A DNA stretch of 64,000 nt from Acidobacteriota bacterium (GTDB lineage Bacteria > Acidobacteriota > Terriglobia > Bryobacterales > Bryobacteraceae), in the NCBI GenBank assembly GCA_026394075.1, contig JAPKYX010000072.1, forward strand, positions 19,156 through 83,155, read 5' to 3'. Both the position numbers and the translations under genes were made by a program. The notes beneath the pieces are model-generated. The model searched no databases. It saw nothing but the letters and a program-made list of their open reading frames with translations, and was not told where the DNA came from. Shown piece by piece: positions 40,059-49,409 of the stretch (position 1 is its first letter; the number at the start of each line of letters is the position of its first letter).

Positions 40059-41126
40059 TCAGGCCCGGCTTAGAGTGAGCCAATCAGGGTGCCGGTGCGC
40101 ATGCTCGGCGATCCCCTCGAGTATTTGCTCCAGCGGCATTTCCAGCCGCCAGTTGAAATCACGGGCCGCCTCGGTGCTGTCCATCGCCATCCAAGGGATG
40201 TCGTACATGCGAGGTTGGGGATCGGATGCCGGTTGGTAGACGCCGAATTTCTTGTCACACCAGGCCGTCAATTGAGCCAACGACATCGCATTGGCGGGTC
40301 CGCCCCCAGCGGTATAGATCCGCTGCCCGTCACGGCGGACCGTCCGGGTTTGGGCGATGAGCAAAGCGGCCAAATCACGAGGATGAAACGCGTCGCGGGT
40401 CTGGTGGCCCAGTCCATCAAAACCGATGTATCGCAGCGGCCGGCGCCGCAGGTGAGCATTCAGCCAGAACGCGAAGATTCCCTGGGCCGCCGTGCCAAAC
40501 TGCCCGGCTCCCGCCAGGACGCCGCAGCGCGTAACCCACACCGGAAAATCAAAGGCAGCACCATATTCAACCGCCATGATCTCCGACGCCAGTTTGGTGG
40601 CGCCGTACAGTGAAGTGGGGGCGGTGGTGGAAAAGCCGGCCCCAATGCCGTCCACCGTCAGGCCCGCGGGCAGCGCCGCCGCGCTGTCGACCACGAAAGC
40701 GTGATCCTGCGCGCGCAGCGGAATCGAGATCAGCGCTGGAATCGAATAGACACGGCTGCTGCTCAGCAGTAGGATACCTGCCTGATGCTGCCGGCAGTAC
40801 TCCAGCACATTGCCCAATGCCGCCAAGTTGTGTTCGAACAACTGGCGGCTGCTGCCTGACCCCGCCACACCCGCCAGCACGCTGGGATTGGCGGCGGCGT
40901 CAATCACCCAATCGCAGGGCGGCAGAGCATCCACGTCACTGGCACAGCGGAGATCGCCATGATAGAACTCGACCCCCTTCCTCTGCAGGCCGGCCCGGTT
41001 GGTTTCCGCGCCGGTCCGCATCAGGTTGTCAATGCCCACGAGATGCAGGCCTTCCACGCGTTCCAGTAGGCATTCGGCCAGCGCGTTGCCCACAAAGCCA
41101 CAAATGCCGGTAATCAGAATCCGCAT
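40059..41126 (-). CDS. NAD-dependent epimerase/dehydratase (SDR)
   Basis: 355 residues. Rossmann motif TGICGFVGNALAECL at the N-terminus, LLLSSSRVYSIPAL, then a SLYGATKLASE block with the YxxxK catalytic pair, and a WVTRCGVLAGAGQFG nucleotide-sugar segment. The substrate is not given by the sequence; it lacks the specific signatures of GalE or RmlB. It follows the larger epimerase at 41130-42200 by only three bases, and the two proteins probably act in sequence in one nucleotide-sugar pathway. An extended segment LRAQDHAFVVDSAAALPAGL (about residues 138-157) is unusual between the NAD and substrate regions. Confidence 0.82.
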   Translation of the reverse strand: MRILITGICGFVGNALAECLLERVEGLHLVGIDNLMRTGAETNRAGLQRKGVEFYHGDLRCASDVDALPPCDWVIDAAANPSVLAGVAGSGSSRQLFEHNLAALGNVLEYCRQHQAGILLLSSSRVYSIPALISIPLRAQDHAFVVDSAAALPAGLTVDGIGAGFSTTAPTSLYGATKLASEIMAVEYGAAFDFPVWVTRCGVLAGAGQFGTAAQGIFAFWLNAHLRRRPLRYIGFDGLGHQTRDAFHPRDLAALLIAQTRTVRRDGQRIYTAGGGPANAMSLAQLTAWCDKKFGVYQPASDPQPRMYDIPWMAMDSTEAARDFNWRLEMPLEQILEGIAEHAHRHPDWLTLSRA

Positions 41127-41129
41127 GGA

Positions 41130-42200
41130 CTATACCGCGACACCCAGCCGCTTGTTCCAACTGACGGCGATCTCCTGGAAGATCACCGGCAAGCTCTTGG
41201 TAATGCTCCAGGCCGGGTAGTGCTGCTGCATCTTGCGCAGATCGCTGTAGTAGCAGATGTGATCGCCAATCCGGTTCTCGTCGACATAGCGCCAAGCCAT
41301 TTTCTTGCCGGTCACCTCTTCGGCCATGGAAAAGGCTTCGACGATCGAGCAGGAGTTAGCCTTGCCTCCGCCCAGGTTGTAGACTTCCGCCACGCGCGGT
41401 GCTTTCCAGAACTCGTACATGAAGTTGGCGACATCCTCGGAATGAATGTTGTCGCGGACCTGCTTACCTTTGTAGCCGAAGACCCGGTACTCACGGCCTT
41501 CCACATTGCACTTGACTAGGTAGCTGAGGAAGCCGTGGAGTTCGACACCGGCATGATTGGGCCCGGTGAGACAGCCGCCGCGCAGGCAGCAGGTAGGCAT
41601 GTTGAAGTAACGGCCATACTCCTGGACCATGACATCGGCGGCCACCTTGGAAGCCCCGAAAATAGAGTGCTTGCTCTGGTCGATAGAGAACTCTTCCGCG
41701 ATACCGTGTTCGTAGGCCGGATCGGCATAGTCCCAACGGGTCTCGTGCTCGGCCAGTGCCAGCGTATTAGGCCGGTCGCCGTAAACCTTATTGGTGGACA
41801 TGTGGATGAACGGCGAATCCGGGCAGAACTGCCGAGCGGCTTCCAGCAGGTGCAAGGTGCCAAGCGCATTGACCTCGAAATCGAGAAACGGTATGGCCGC
41901 CGCCCGGTCATGCGATGGCTGCGCCGCCGTGTGGATGATCAGGTCCGGCCGAAGTTGCTCCATCAGTGTCAACACGGCCGCGCGGTCACGGATGTCAAGG
42001 CTGTCATGCCGGTAGCCGGGGATCTCTTGTTGCAGTTGGCCCAAAACCCAACTGGTGTCGCCATCGGGACCAAAAAATACGGCCCGGTGGTTGCTGTCGA
42101 TTCCGGACACGGCAAAACCTAGGCGCGCAAAGGAGCGGGCCACTTCGGATCCGATTAAGCCACAGGATCCGGTCACCAATACTAACGGTTGTTGTTTCAC
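41130..42200 (-). CDS. CDP-paratose 2-epimerase-like SDR
   Basis: 356 residues, GTG start with GAGAGG ten bases upstream. Motifs: [20 protein letters not shown] (NAD), [57 protein letters not shown] with YxxxK replaced by FGASK, then [20 protein letters not shown] and [20 protein letters not shown]. These blocks are characteristic of the CDP-tyvelose (CDP-paratose) 2-epimerase family and close relatives common in acidobacterial and myxobacterial EPS clusters. Whether the substrate is a CDP-3,6-dideoxy sugar is doubtful because no rfbFGH genes are seen; the family includes uncharacterised relatives. FGASK in place of Y-x3-K is a family feature, not a defect. Confidence 0.82.
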   Translation of the reverse strand: MKQQPLVLVTGSCGLIGSEVARSFARLGFAVSGIDSNHRAVFFGPDGDTSWVLGQLQQEIPGYRHDSLDIRDRAAVLTLMEQLRPDLIIHTAAQPSHDRAAAIPFLDFEVNALGTLHLLEAARQFCPDSPFIHMSTNKVYGDRPNTLALAEHETRWDYADPAYEHGIAEEFSIDQSKHSIFGASKVAADVMVQEYGRYFNMPTCCLRGGCLTGPNHAGVELHGFLSYLVKCNVEGREYRVFGYKGKQVRDNIHSEDVANFMYEFWKAPRVAEVYNLGGGKANSCSIVEAFSMAEEVTGKKMAWRYVDENRIGDHICYYSDLRKMQQHYPAWSITKSLPVIFQEIAVSWNKRLGVAV

Positions 42201-42304
42201 TTGTGAGACCTCTCTAAACGCATCGGCGCTGTTCGCCGTTCGGAAGCGTCCGTTCTCGCCCGGAGCCGCCGCGCCCGTCAGGGATTTGCCGCTATGAAGC
42301 CGGG

Positions 42305-44173
42305 CTAATCCGCTCCTACTTGAGCCAGACCACCAGCTATCGGCTGGTCCAATGCTTCCACTGCCTGTTGGCCTGGCACGATATGGCCGCCGGAAATGGT
42401 GTACACACAGTCGTAGTTCTGAATTGAGGAGAGCCGGTGCGTCACCACCAGCATCGTCAATGATCCCCGAAGCGCGGCCAGTGCCTCCAGAAGGCTGGTT
42501 TCAGTGGCGTGATCTAGCGCGCTGGTGGCCTCATCGAGAACCAGAATCTGGGGCTTGCCGTACAAGGCTCGAGCCAGTCCAATGCGTTGGCGCTGCCCGC
42601 CCGACAAGCGCGTGCCTCGTTCTCCCACGATGGTGAACAAGCCGTCGGGCAGTTCGGCGGTGACAAAGCCGTGGAGCTGGGCCATGGCACAAACCTGTTC
42701 GAGCCACGCGTAGTCGATTTGGTCTTTGGGAACGCCCAGGGCAATGTTGGCCGCGATGGTGTCGTCGATCAGGAAGATGTCCTGGGGCACATAGCCAATG
42801 GCCGCCAGCCAAGCCGGGATCAACGCCGGCGTCAAAGGTTCCCCATCCACGAAAATAGCGCCCGCGGTAGGCTTGTGGAGGCCGAGAATGATATCCAGAA
42901 GCGTGGACTTGCCGCATCCGCTGCGGCCAACGAAAGCCACCGAGGAGTTTTTGGCAATCGTCAGAGTAGCGTCTTCAATGACGGGCCGGGCCCCGTCGTG
43001 ATATCCAAAGGCGACGTGCTCCAGGCGCAGCGAATGCTTCCACTGCAGCGGATCCGCGGTCGGGAATGACGGAGTAGAAGCATCGGGATCTACCGAGGCA
43101 AACTCGTCATAGATCTCATCGAGATTGTGCGTCATGGCCCGAAGCTGGGCAATCTGCCCATAGAGCAATTGCAGCGTGGGGATCAGGCGGTAACCGGCCA
43201 AAGCTATCACGCCCAAGGTCGGCAGAATGGCGGTGAGGCTGCGGCCCTGGGCGGCCATAAACAACACTGCGGCCACCAGTCCGCCGAAGGCCAGGGGTTC
43301 GATCAAATAACGGGGGCCGTTGGAGTAAACAGGCAGCCAAATCATCAACCGCGCCTGATCGAGAGAGTGCTGGGCAAACCGGTTGATGAAAAACTCTTCG
43401 GCCCGCTGTACCTTGACCGGCTTGATACCCCCCAGCAGTTGGCCCGCTTCATGCCAGGACCAGCGCTCGGCTTCCTTCAGTCCGTCAGAGGTCGTCGTCA
43501 GACGGCGATTGACATAGCGGAAAGCAATCAGGTAAAAGCCGCCCAAACTTCCGCCCGCGACCGCCGCGATCAGCGGATCAACCCAGCAGACGACAACCAG
43601 CAGCAACAGTATGCTCAACAGCCGGGCGATACTGTCGAGCAGCGGCAGCAATACTCCTTGGACGTAGGAAATTACATTGCCCGCCACTTTCTTCAGCAGT
43701 AGGCTGGAGTTGTTGGCCAGGAAGAAGGAGTATGGCTGTGAGGCGAGGTGCCGCAATAAGCGGAGACGAAGCCAGTGGCCAAACTCATGCCCGTAACGGA
43801 CCCGGGCTACCTCGCTCATTAGATTGATCACATTACTTGAAAGTAACAATCCGATGGCAGCAACACCAGCGGCGAAGAGCAAGGCTGTATTGTCCATCAC
43901 CGGCAGGACGGCGAGCCATCGCTTGCCGAATTCGGAATGCCGGACTTGCTCTGGATCAGCGGCGAGAGCCAGGAAAGGGAAGATCGATGTGACCCCGGCA
44001 ACTTGTGCAATGCCCTGCGAGAGGATCCAAAGAAATACGGCAAGGAGCTTTCGGCGCCCATACGGGCGGGCTAACGCATAAGTGCGTTGGATAAGCTCGG
44101 TGGTGGGAGAGTCGTGGATCAAGTTGGGACTGGGTCCGTCAGATAGGAAGTTCTCAGGCGGGCGGCGCCGCAT
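42305..44173 (-). CDS. ABC exporter with fused permease and ATPase (PglK/MsbA-like lipid-sugar flippase)
   Basis: The start at 44173 is the first ATG compatible with the preceding gene (overlap of 20 bases with wzc); a longer frame would run 171 bases into it. 622 residues. About six membrane helices in the first 340 residues, then an ATPase: GRSGCGKST (Walker A, about 413-421), [15 protein letters not shown] (signature), [12 protein letters not shown] (Walker B) and VVTHRLSS (H loop). The permease/ATPase half-transporter matches PglK and MsbA, which flip lipid-linked oligosaccharides or lipid A. In this operon it can replace the Wzx flippase, which is absent from the window. Transport of a lipid-linked EPS unit is therefore the likely function; a peptide or lipid exporter is an alternative. 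Confidence 0.82.
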   Translation of the reverse strand: MRRRPPENFLSDGPSPNLIHDSPTTELIQRTYALARPYGRRKLLAVFLWILSQGIAQVAGVTSIFPFLALAADPEQVRHSEFGKRWLAVLPVMDNTALLFAAGVAAIGLLLSSNVINLMSEVARVRYGHEFGHWLRLRLLRHLASQPYSFFLANNSSLLLKKVAGNVISYVQGVLLPLLDSIARLLSILLLLVVVCWVDPLIAAVAGGSLGGFYLIAFRYVNRRLTTTSDGLKEAERWSWHEAGQLLGGIKPVKVQRAEEFFINRFAQHSLDQARLMIWLPVYSNGPRYLIEPLAFGGLVAAVLFMAAQGRSLTAILPTLGVIALAGYRLIPTLQLLYGQIAQLRAMTHNLDEIYDEFASVDPDASTPSFPTADPLQWKHSLRLEHVAFGYHDGARPVIEDATLTIAKNSSVAFVGRSGCGKSTLLDIILGLHKPTAGAIFVDGEPLTPALIPAWLAAIGYVPQDIFLIDDTIAANIALGVPKDQIDYAWLEQVCAMAQLHGFVTAELPDGLFTIVGERGTRLSGGQRQRIGLARALYGKPQILVLDEATSALDHATETSLLEALAALRGSLTMLVVTHRLSSIQNYDCVYTISGGHIVPGQQAVEALDQPIAGGLAQVGAD

Positions 44174-46481
44174 TGCGACGATCTTTTCCAGGTGCGCTGG
44201 TCGCATAGTAATCCTGATACGTGGGTGCTCCCGCCTGTGGAATCCAGTCATTGAGTATGGTTCCGAGAACCGGTATCCCGTCTTCCTGGAAGCGGCCGCA
44301 GATTGCCTGGGCAGATTCACGGGTGGTAACGCCGGACCGGACAACTAGAACGACACCATCGGCGCTCTTGCCAATCAGCCGTGAGTCAGGGAAGGGGAGT
44401 GCGGGGGCCGTATCGATTAGGACGAAGTCGAACTGTTCGCGTAGTGAAGCGATGATCTTCTCTAGGCGCTTGGAGAAGAAAAGTACGGCGGGCGAGGGCG
44501 TATCCGCCAGTCCATGAGTCATCACCTTCAGATCGCTGGAGGGCAGGGAAGCGTAGTAATCGGCGAACGATGTGCCGTCTACCGGAGTGCCATCAGTAAG
44601 CAGGTCACTGAGGCCCTGTGTCTCGGGAAGTCCGAGGAAGCGATGAAGCCGGGCCCGCCGGAGATCGGCGTCGACGAGCAGAACCGAATGGCCGCTCTCG
44701 GCCATGGCCATCGCCAAGTTTGCGCTGAGCGTTGTTTTTCCTTCGCCGGGTCCCACGCTGGTGATGACGTAGACCGCGCTGTGGCCCGCCGGCTTCGACC
44801 GGAGGATCGATGTAAAGGCGTGGCGAAATGATTCGGTCAGGGCGGGCGATTGTTGCTGCCAGGCTTCTAGCTCGAGTACCGGTTCTTCGACGGTGGCGGC
44901 GGGTTCCAGGCGACGCCTGATCAGGGGAATGCGCGGGATTAGCTTGGGGGGGGGGCGAAGTGTGGCTGAGGGAATTACCCCCAGCTCGGGTACACCCAGC
45001 ACCATTCGGCTATGTCCTGGAGCGTCGAACAGGAGAGACAGCTTCTTCCGCTTCCATTGATCACGAGCCCAAATGAGACCCGCACCCAACGCTGCGCCCA
45101 GGATGGCCGCGGTTGGAATGTCCTTGACCGGGTTTGGTGACGACGGCTTATCGGGAACCAGAGCTTGATCTACCACTCGGATATTGCTGGTCGGCACCAG
45201 GGCCACCATGGCTGCCTGATTGGACTGCTGTAACAGCGAGTTGTACACCTGTTGCGCCATCTCCACTTCACGCTTGAGGGTGGCGTACTGCCCGGCTTTG
45301 TCCGCTTGTGAGCCAACGGCACGGGTTTGAGCGTTATAGGCGCCACCGAGTAGCCGTTCTTTTCGCAGAGCCTCTTCGTAATCGTTCTGCAGACGACGGA
45401 GTAAAGCGGACTTCTCCTTCTCAAATGCCTGCTCTGTTTCCGTGATCTGGGCCTGGATGCGCTTGACCTTGTAGTGCTCGGGAGTCAGGGTGGCCAGCAG
45501 CGGGGCCATCTCGCGGCGCAACGTGATGATCTGGGCCTTCATGCCCTGGAGATTCGGATCTGCGACAACATCCGGGAGAACATCGGAAGAGGCATTGCGG
45601 GCCATTTCATAACGGGCTTGTTTGGAGATGCGGTCGGCTTGAATCGATGAAACGTCGCCTTGCAACTGGCGCATTTTGGTGTCGGCCAGGGTGGCTTGTT
45701 CGGGAAAGAAATCGAGGCCGGACTTCTGGACGAACTCGCGCAGCTTATCATTGGCGCCCTGCAGCCGGGCGCGCGATTCTTCGAGCTGCGCTTCCATCCA
45801 CTGAGCGGTTCGTTGGGTAGCGCTGGACCGGGCGGAGAGGTTCTGCGAGATATGCTCGGCGGCCAGGGTGTTCAGAAAGTTGGCGGCCACTTCAGGACTG
45901 GTGGAGTCGCACTCCAACTGGATCAAGCGTGTGGCGCCTACGCCTCGGGCGCTAACAGTCATGGCCGCGGTGGTGATCGCTTCTTTGTTCTGCTCGATCG
46001 GCTCCTTACGGGCGATCGGGATGCGGGCACGGATCTTGGCGAATGGCGTAGGCGGTGATGACGTCGAGGGCGTCATCTCCAAATTCAGGCGCTCCACGGT
46101 TCGGCTAAGGATGGTGCGGCTGGTGAGTATGCGGATCTGGGTCTGGATGTTGGAGGCTGAAGCACTAAACGCATCCGTGCCCGCTTGGGGATCCACTTGG
46201 CTGAGGCCCATGAAACTTTGGTTGAAACCCAACAGCTCGACCGTCGTCGCCGCTTTGTACATGGGTGGCTTGATGATGACGCCAACCGTCCCCGCGATCG
46301 CTCCCAGAATCATGAAGAACAGGATGAGAAACTTGTGTTCCCACAGGAGGCGCGGGATGGGGGTAGCCGGGGTGACCGGGGGCAGGGCGGCCTGGAACTG
46401 GGGTGGCTGCACGGGCAACAACGAGGCGCGCACACCGTTCGGCGCGGCGCCATTCGAGCCAGTTGGAGGAAGAAACTGCAT
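44154..46481 (-). CDS. Polysaccharide co-polymerase and BY-kinase (Wzc-like)
   Basis: The start at 46481 (ATG) is preferred over a TTG one codon upstream. About 775 residues. Membrane helix near residues 50-75 (FLILFFMILGAIAGTVGVII), a long periplasmic coiled-coil region (Glu/Lys/Gln-rich, about 230-420), a second helix (PTAAILGAALGAGLIWA near 475-490), then a cytoplasmic kinase: SVGPGEGKTTLSANL (Walker A, about 573), LLVDADLRRARLHRFL (Walker A') and FVLIDTAPALPF (Walker B). The C-terminus has YQDYYATSAPG with only three tyrosines, fewer than the usual Tyr cluster. BY-kinases of this type set EPS chain length and autophosphorylate on the C-terminal tyrosines; the reduced cluster suggests simpler control. 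Confidence 0.9.
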   Translation of the reverse strand: MQFLPPTGSNGAAPNGVRASLLPVQPPQFQAALPPVTPATPIPRLLWEHKFLILFFMILGAIAGTVGVIIKPPMYKAATTVELLGFNQSFMGLSQVDPQAGTDAFSASASNIQTQIRILTSRTILSRTVERLNLEMTPSTSSPPTPFAKIRARIPIARKEPIEQNKEAITTAAMTVSARGVGATRLIQLECDSTSPEVAANFLNTLAAEHISQNLSARSSATQRTAQWMEAQLEESRARLQGANDKLREFVQKSGLDFFPEQATLADTKMRQLQGDVSSIQADRISKQARYEMARNASSDVLPDVVADPNLQGMKAQIITLRREMAPLLATLTPEHYKVKRIQAQITETEQAFEKEKSALLRRLQNDYEEALRKERLLGGAYNAQTRAVGSQADKAGQYATLKREVEMAQQVYNSLLQQSNQAAMVALVPTSNIRVVDQALVPDKPSSPNPVKDIPTAAILGAALGAGLIWARDQWKRKKLSLLFDAPGHSRMVLGVPELGVIPSATLRPPPKLIPRIPLIRRRLEPAATVEEPVLELEAWQQQSPALTESFRHAFTSILRSKPAGHSAVYVITSVGPGEGKTTLSANLAMAMAESGHSVLLVDADLRRARLHRFLGLPETQGLSDLLTDGTPVDGTSFADYYASLPSSDLKVMTHGLADTPSPAVLFFSKRLEKIIASLREQFDFVLIDTAPALPFPDSRLIGKSADGVVLVVRSGVTTRESAQAICGRFQEDGIPVLGTILNDWIPQAGAPTYQDYYATSAPGKDRRNAAPPA

Positions 46482-46499
46482 CAAAATGCCGGCTAAGTA

Positions 46500-47567
46500 T
46501 TATCTGAGGGTCGCGAACAAAACGATATTCATGACCGACATAGCGACGGGAAGGACTGTGACCATCGACCGGCCAATCGCACTTTTGGATAGCCCTTTAC
46601 GCGGCACATACAACAAGTCGTTAGGCAGCAAAGGGAAATCCGCCTGGCGGCCGGCCAGAATCTGCTTCAGATCGAGTGGCACCTCGGCCCGGCGGGAAGA
46701 GTTGAGTACCGGCCGCAGGATCCGGATCTGCTGCATGTTTGCGTTGGGGCCGACGCCGCCTGCTAGCGTCAGCGCCTGCAGAACCGACATGGAGTCTTTT
46801 TCGTTGAGCTCAAAGGCCCCGACACGTCCCACTTCACCGCTGATGTAGACCATTTCTGCGCGTTCGACACTTATCACATCGAAAGGCTGAAGAAGGATGT
46901 CCTCTTCCGGGTTCACGTTATCGCGCAGGCTGGCCATATTGATCTCGACACTGGAACCACTACCGTCCACGGCCTGGATCGCGTTTCCGAGAGGCAGCTC
47001 TCCAAACTCCTTGCGGCGGGTTACCTTGATCCGGCGGCTGGCCGTGGGCAGCAGACCGCCAATCGAGGACATCATCTCCACCAGCGTCCGGCGGCCTTCC
47101 AGCGGGTAGATACCGGGTGCTTTGAAGGCACCGACGAAGAAAATCGGCTCACTGCTGAACTGGATCACCGTAATCGTCACTTGCGGCTGGCGCACATACT
47201 TACGGAGAGCCTCGATCAGTTCGGCCTCCAACTTCTCTACGCTGACACCGCCGGCCTTCAGGCGGCCTAGCACCGGCAGATTGATGAAGCCGTCGCCATC
47301 GATGCGCAGCGGACGCTCACCCAGCTCTTCCATCTCGAAGGCGCGGAGTTGGATCTGATCGCCCGGACGCAGCACATAATTGGGCCGGAGCCGCTCGAGA
47401 GGTCCGCGGAGTTCGTTCGCGGGGGCGGCTGCTCCGGTCTGACTGGGTTGGGTCGCTTGTCCCGCCGTAGGTGGACCCGTGGGCGGTCCGGGGCGGGGCG
47501 TTTGGGCGGTAGCAACAACGCTAGCCGTAATCAGCAACAGCCAGGGGGAAATGCGGAACTTAGACAT
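46500..47567 (-). CDS. Outer-membrane polysaccharide export protein (Wza/SLBB family)
   Basis: 355 residues. Signal peptide (MSKFRISPWLLLITASVVATA), then a Pro-rich linker (residues about 24-50), the Poly_export motif VLRPGDQIQLRAFEMEELGE (about 65-84), GDGFINLPVLGRLKAGGVSV, and two SLBB domains (from about 145 VGAFKAPGIYPLEGRRTLVE and about 245 YISGEVGRVGAFELNEKDSM). The C-terminus has a final hydrophobic run (AIGRSMVTVLPVAMSVMNIV). There is no lipobox Cys, so this is the acylation-free Wza variant. It forms the outer-membrane channel for EPS and works with Wzc. Its start overlaps the stop of the small ORF at 47560-47724. Confidence 0.9.
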   Translation of the reverse strand: MSKFRISPWLLLITASVVATAQTPRPGPPTGPPTAGQATQPSQTGAAAPANELRGPLERLRPNYVLRPGDQIQLRAFEMEELGERPLRIDGDGFINLPVLGRLKAGGVSVEKLEAELIEALRKYVRQPQVTITVIQFSSEPIFFVGAFKAPGIYPLEGRRTLVEMMSSIGGLLPTASRRIKVTRRKEFGELPLGNAIQAVDGSGSSVEINMASLRDNVNPEEDILLQPFDVISVERAEMVYISGEVGRVGAFELNEKDSMSVLQALTLAGGVGPNANMQQIRILRPVLNSSRRAEVPLDLKQILAGRQADFPLLPNDLLYVPRKGLSKSAIGRSMVTVLPVAMSVMNIVLFATLR

Positions 47568-47724
47568 TTGATTTCTCCCGGTCTAGTTTCTGATCCGCCA
47601 TGGCTTCCTTGAGGCTTTCTAAAGATGCTTCCATGTGTGTCAGCTGCCGCGTTACTTCCCGCTCAAAGCCATTTCCGCCCCGCCGCGCCAACTGCTCTAG
47701 GGCCGCTCGAACGAGATCGGACAT
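47560..47724 (-). CDS. Small ORF (54 residues) coupled to wza
   Basis: A 54-codon frame from ATG at 47722-47724 to TAA at 47560-47562 begins MSDLVRAALEQLARRGGNGF and ends AMADQKLDREKSNV. It overlaps the wza start by eight bases (its TAA lies inside ATGTCTAAG), which suggests translational coupling. A GGAG lies about 12 nt upstream of the ATG. The composition is helical with a heptad-like pattern in residues 20-45, so it may be a short coiled coil. It has no signal peptide or known motif. It is short, but position and codon use make it a plausible gene. It may be a regulator or chaperone for Wza/Wzc; function unknown. Confidence 0.55.
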   Translation of the reverse strand: MSDLVRAALEQLARRGGNGFEREVTRQLTHMEASLESLKEAMADQKLDREKSNV

Positions 47725-47874
47725 ACTCCGGACTCCACGCTAAAGGCAGAGTGAGCTGAACTGCTGGAAGTCTTCTTCGGAAACACGGAAGCACGCCATC
47801 CGTGTCCTATTCTGCGGTAAGCCACTGGGCGCTTCTTGATGCCGGATTACCCGGACTCAGGCATGCTACCGCCC

Positions 47875-47900
47875 TTTCAGTCCCATAAAAAGGACTGAAA
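47875..47900. repeat. Hairpin between GT4 and the wza unit
   Basis: TTTCAGTCC (47875-47883) and GGACTGAAA (47892-47900) form perfect 9-bp arms around an 8-nt loop. On the minus strand it lies downstream of the GT4 at 47998 and upstream of the small ORF. There is no T-run, so it may pause transcription (a possible target for the UpxY-like factor) or attenuate rather than terminate. Confidence 0.4.
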
Positions 47901-47952
47901 AGATAACTAGGCTTCTACCAGTCTCACTGCACGAAGAACGAACGTCAAGAAC

Positions 47953-47972
47953 TAGTACTATCCCTAGTACTA
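47953..47972. promoter_or_regulatory. Two TAGTACTA palindromes 12 bp apart, upstream of the wza unit
   Basis: The 8-bp palindrome TAGTACTA occurs at 47953-47960 and at 47965-47972, starting exactly 12 bp apart. This is the clearest example of the AGTAC series in the window. It lies about 230 nt upstream of the small ORF/wza start and just after the GT4 stop. A tandem palindrome with near one-turn spacing would suit cooperative binding of a dimeric regulator. Confidence 0.5.
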
Positions 47973-47997
47973 CGCCCGTTGCGGTTCGATCCTCGCG

Positions 47998-49257
47998 TTA
48001 CCGCCGTCCCGCAGCCGCTTGCGCGGGTACGGCGCGCTCGCTGGGGATCTCCACCAGACGGCGCAGCTCAGCGTCCCACCGGTCCAAGGCCAAATCCCGT
48101 GAGAAGTGCTTATGGTAGACCTGCTGACAATGGCTGAAGAGCGTTTCTTTCGTTCGCGCCGATCGGGCCACGGTGAGCAGTTCTTCCATGACCTCACTCA
48201 TCGTCTCTGGCGCCAGCACCCAACCAACACCTAGTTCCCGGATCCAGCGAGCCAACGCTGATTCCTCACTACCGATAAACAACACTGGCCGGCCCATCGC
48301 CAAGGCACCAAAGAATTTGGAAGGCACCACCGTTCCGGTCCAGTCTTCCCGTAGGCTCACAATGTGCACATCGGCAGCTCCGAGGCGCGCCTCTAGCCGA
48401 TCACTGGAGGCAAAGCCAGCAAAGTGCACCGGGATCTGATCGAATGCCGTCTTCAGTGCCTCAACTCCGTTGCCCCGGACACTGAACGCCACTCGTCCGC
48501 CCAAAGGCGCCAAGACCTCGGCCAGTTCGGGGATTCCCTGCCAGGTATGCGCCCGGCCAAAATTGCCCGAATAGAGCAAACCCAAGGATGCATCGCCAAA
48601 CAAGCTGGCACGTTCGTCCTCATCTACCTGGGCCGGACCCGCAGGTTCCGCCAAGGCCCACGGCGGAATTGTCTCCACTGCCGCCCTGGAACCATACTTC
48701 TGGAGCAGGGTGCGCATGCAGGCTCCAATGTCCACAATCAGATCGCAGCAGGCATAGGCCCGTTCCAGCAGCCATTTCACTAGCCGGACAAAGGCCGAGC
48801 CTTCCCGCAGGAGACCATCCACAATCGCCGCTTCGGGGAACAGGTCAAAGCACCAATGGACGATGCGGACGTTGGGCCGGCAGACGCGCCAGAAGAGTGC
48901 CACCAATGGGCTTAAGATCGGGTCCGTACCCATGATGATGACATCCGGACGGACGCGCGGATCTAGTGCGAGCAGACTCCAGGCGACTATCATCCACACA
49001 GCGTTGGCGATACGGCCGAAAGAAGAGGCTTGGCGAAATCGTGGCCGCCAGATACGGCGGAACTGAACGCCGTGCCATTCGGAACGGAGCGGATATGTCT
49101 GGCTCTCGTCACGGCAGCCTCGATTGCCGGCACTTGCCGTCACTTGCCAGCCCCGCGCGACCAAACCCGTCGCGAGTTCGGTCAAATGAACAGAACTCAC
49201 CACATCGTCCGGGTAGAGATAGTGATAGAGAACGAGGGCAGCTGGTTGTTTAGGCAT
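47998..49257 (-). CDS. Glycosyltransferase family 4 (WcaI/WbuB-like)
   Basis: 419 residues, starting MPKQPAALVLYHYLYPDDVV. The N-terminal domain (SSVHLTELATGLVARGWQVT, DVIIMGTDPILSPLVALFWR, CFDLFPEAAI) matches the WcaI/WbuB branch of GT4, which transfers fucose or N-acetylfucosamine in colanic acid and O-antigen synthesis. The C-terminal domain has LLYSGNFGRAHTWQGIPELA, FAGFASSDRLEARLGAADVH and TGTVVPSKFFGALAMGRPVL with the GT..PSK.F..LA.G.P signature of this branch. Because the cluster also encodes a GDP-mannose 3,5-epimerase, an L-sugar acceptor or donor is plausible, but specificity is not shown. Confidence 0.85.
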   Translation of the reverse strand: MPKQPAALVLYHYLYPDDVVSSVHLTELATGLVARGWQVTASAGNRGCRDESQTYPLRSEWHGVQFRRIWRPRFRQASSFGRIANAVWMIVAWSLLALDPRVRPDVIIMGTDPILSPLVALFWRVCRPNVRIVHWCFDLFPEAAIVDGLLREGSAFVRLVKWLLERAYACCDLIVDIGACMRTLLQKYGSRAAVETIPPWALAEPAGPAQVDEDERASLFGDASLGLLYSGNFGRAHTWQGIPELAEVLAPLGGRVAFSVRGNGVEALKTAFDQIPVHFAGFASSDRLEARLGAADVHIVSLREDWTGTVVPSKFFGALAMGRPVLFIGSEESALARWIRELGVGWVLAPETMSEVMEELLTVARSARTKETLFSHCQQVYHKHFSRDLALDRWDAELRRLVEIPSERAVPAQAAAGRR

Positions 49258-49409
49258 GATTGGCTAAATCCAGGCTCCCAAACTGCTAAGGCCGGGACAA
49301 GGATCGTCCGTACCAGACCCTGCTGATGTGCGGCCTAGGCCCACTATAGTACCGGAGTGGTGACTAAGGCCATTCGTCAGCGCCAGGCGGCACCACGGCT
49401 GTGGCACAG
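49258..49409. promoter_or_regulatory. Intergenic region with TAGTAC site
   Basis: About 150 bp upstream of the GT4 start. TAGTAC occurs at 49347-49352 within CCACT-n10-AGTGG (49341-49360), about 90 nt upstream of the ATG. This may be the promoter region of a distal sub-operon. No other feature is seen. Confidence 0.35.
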
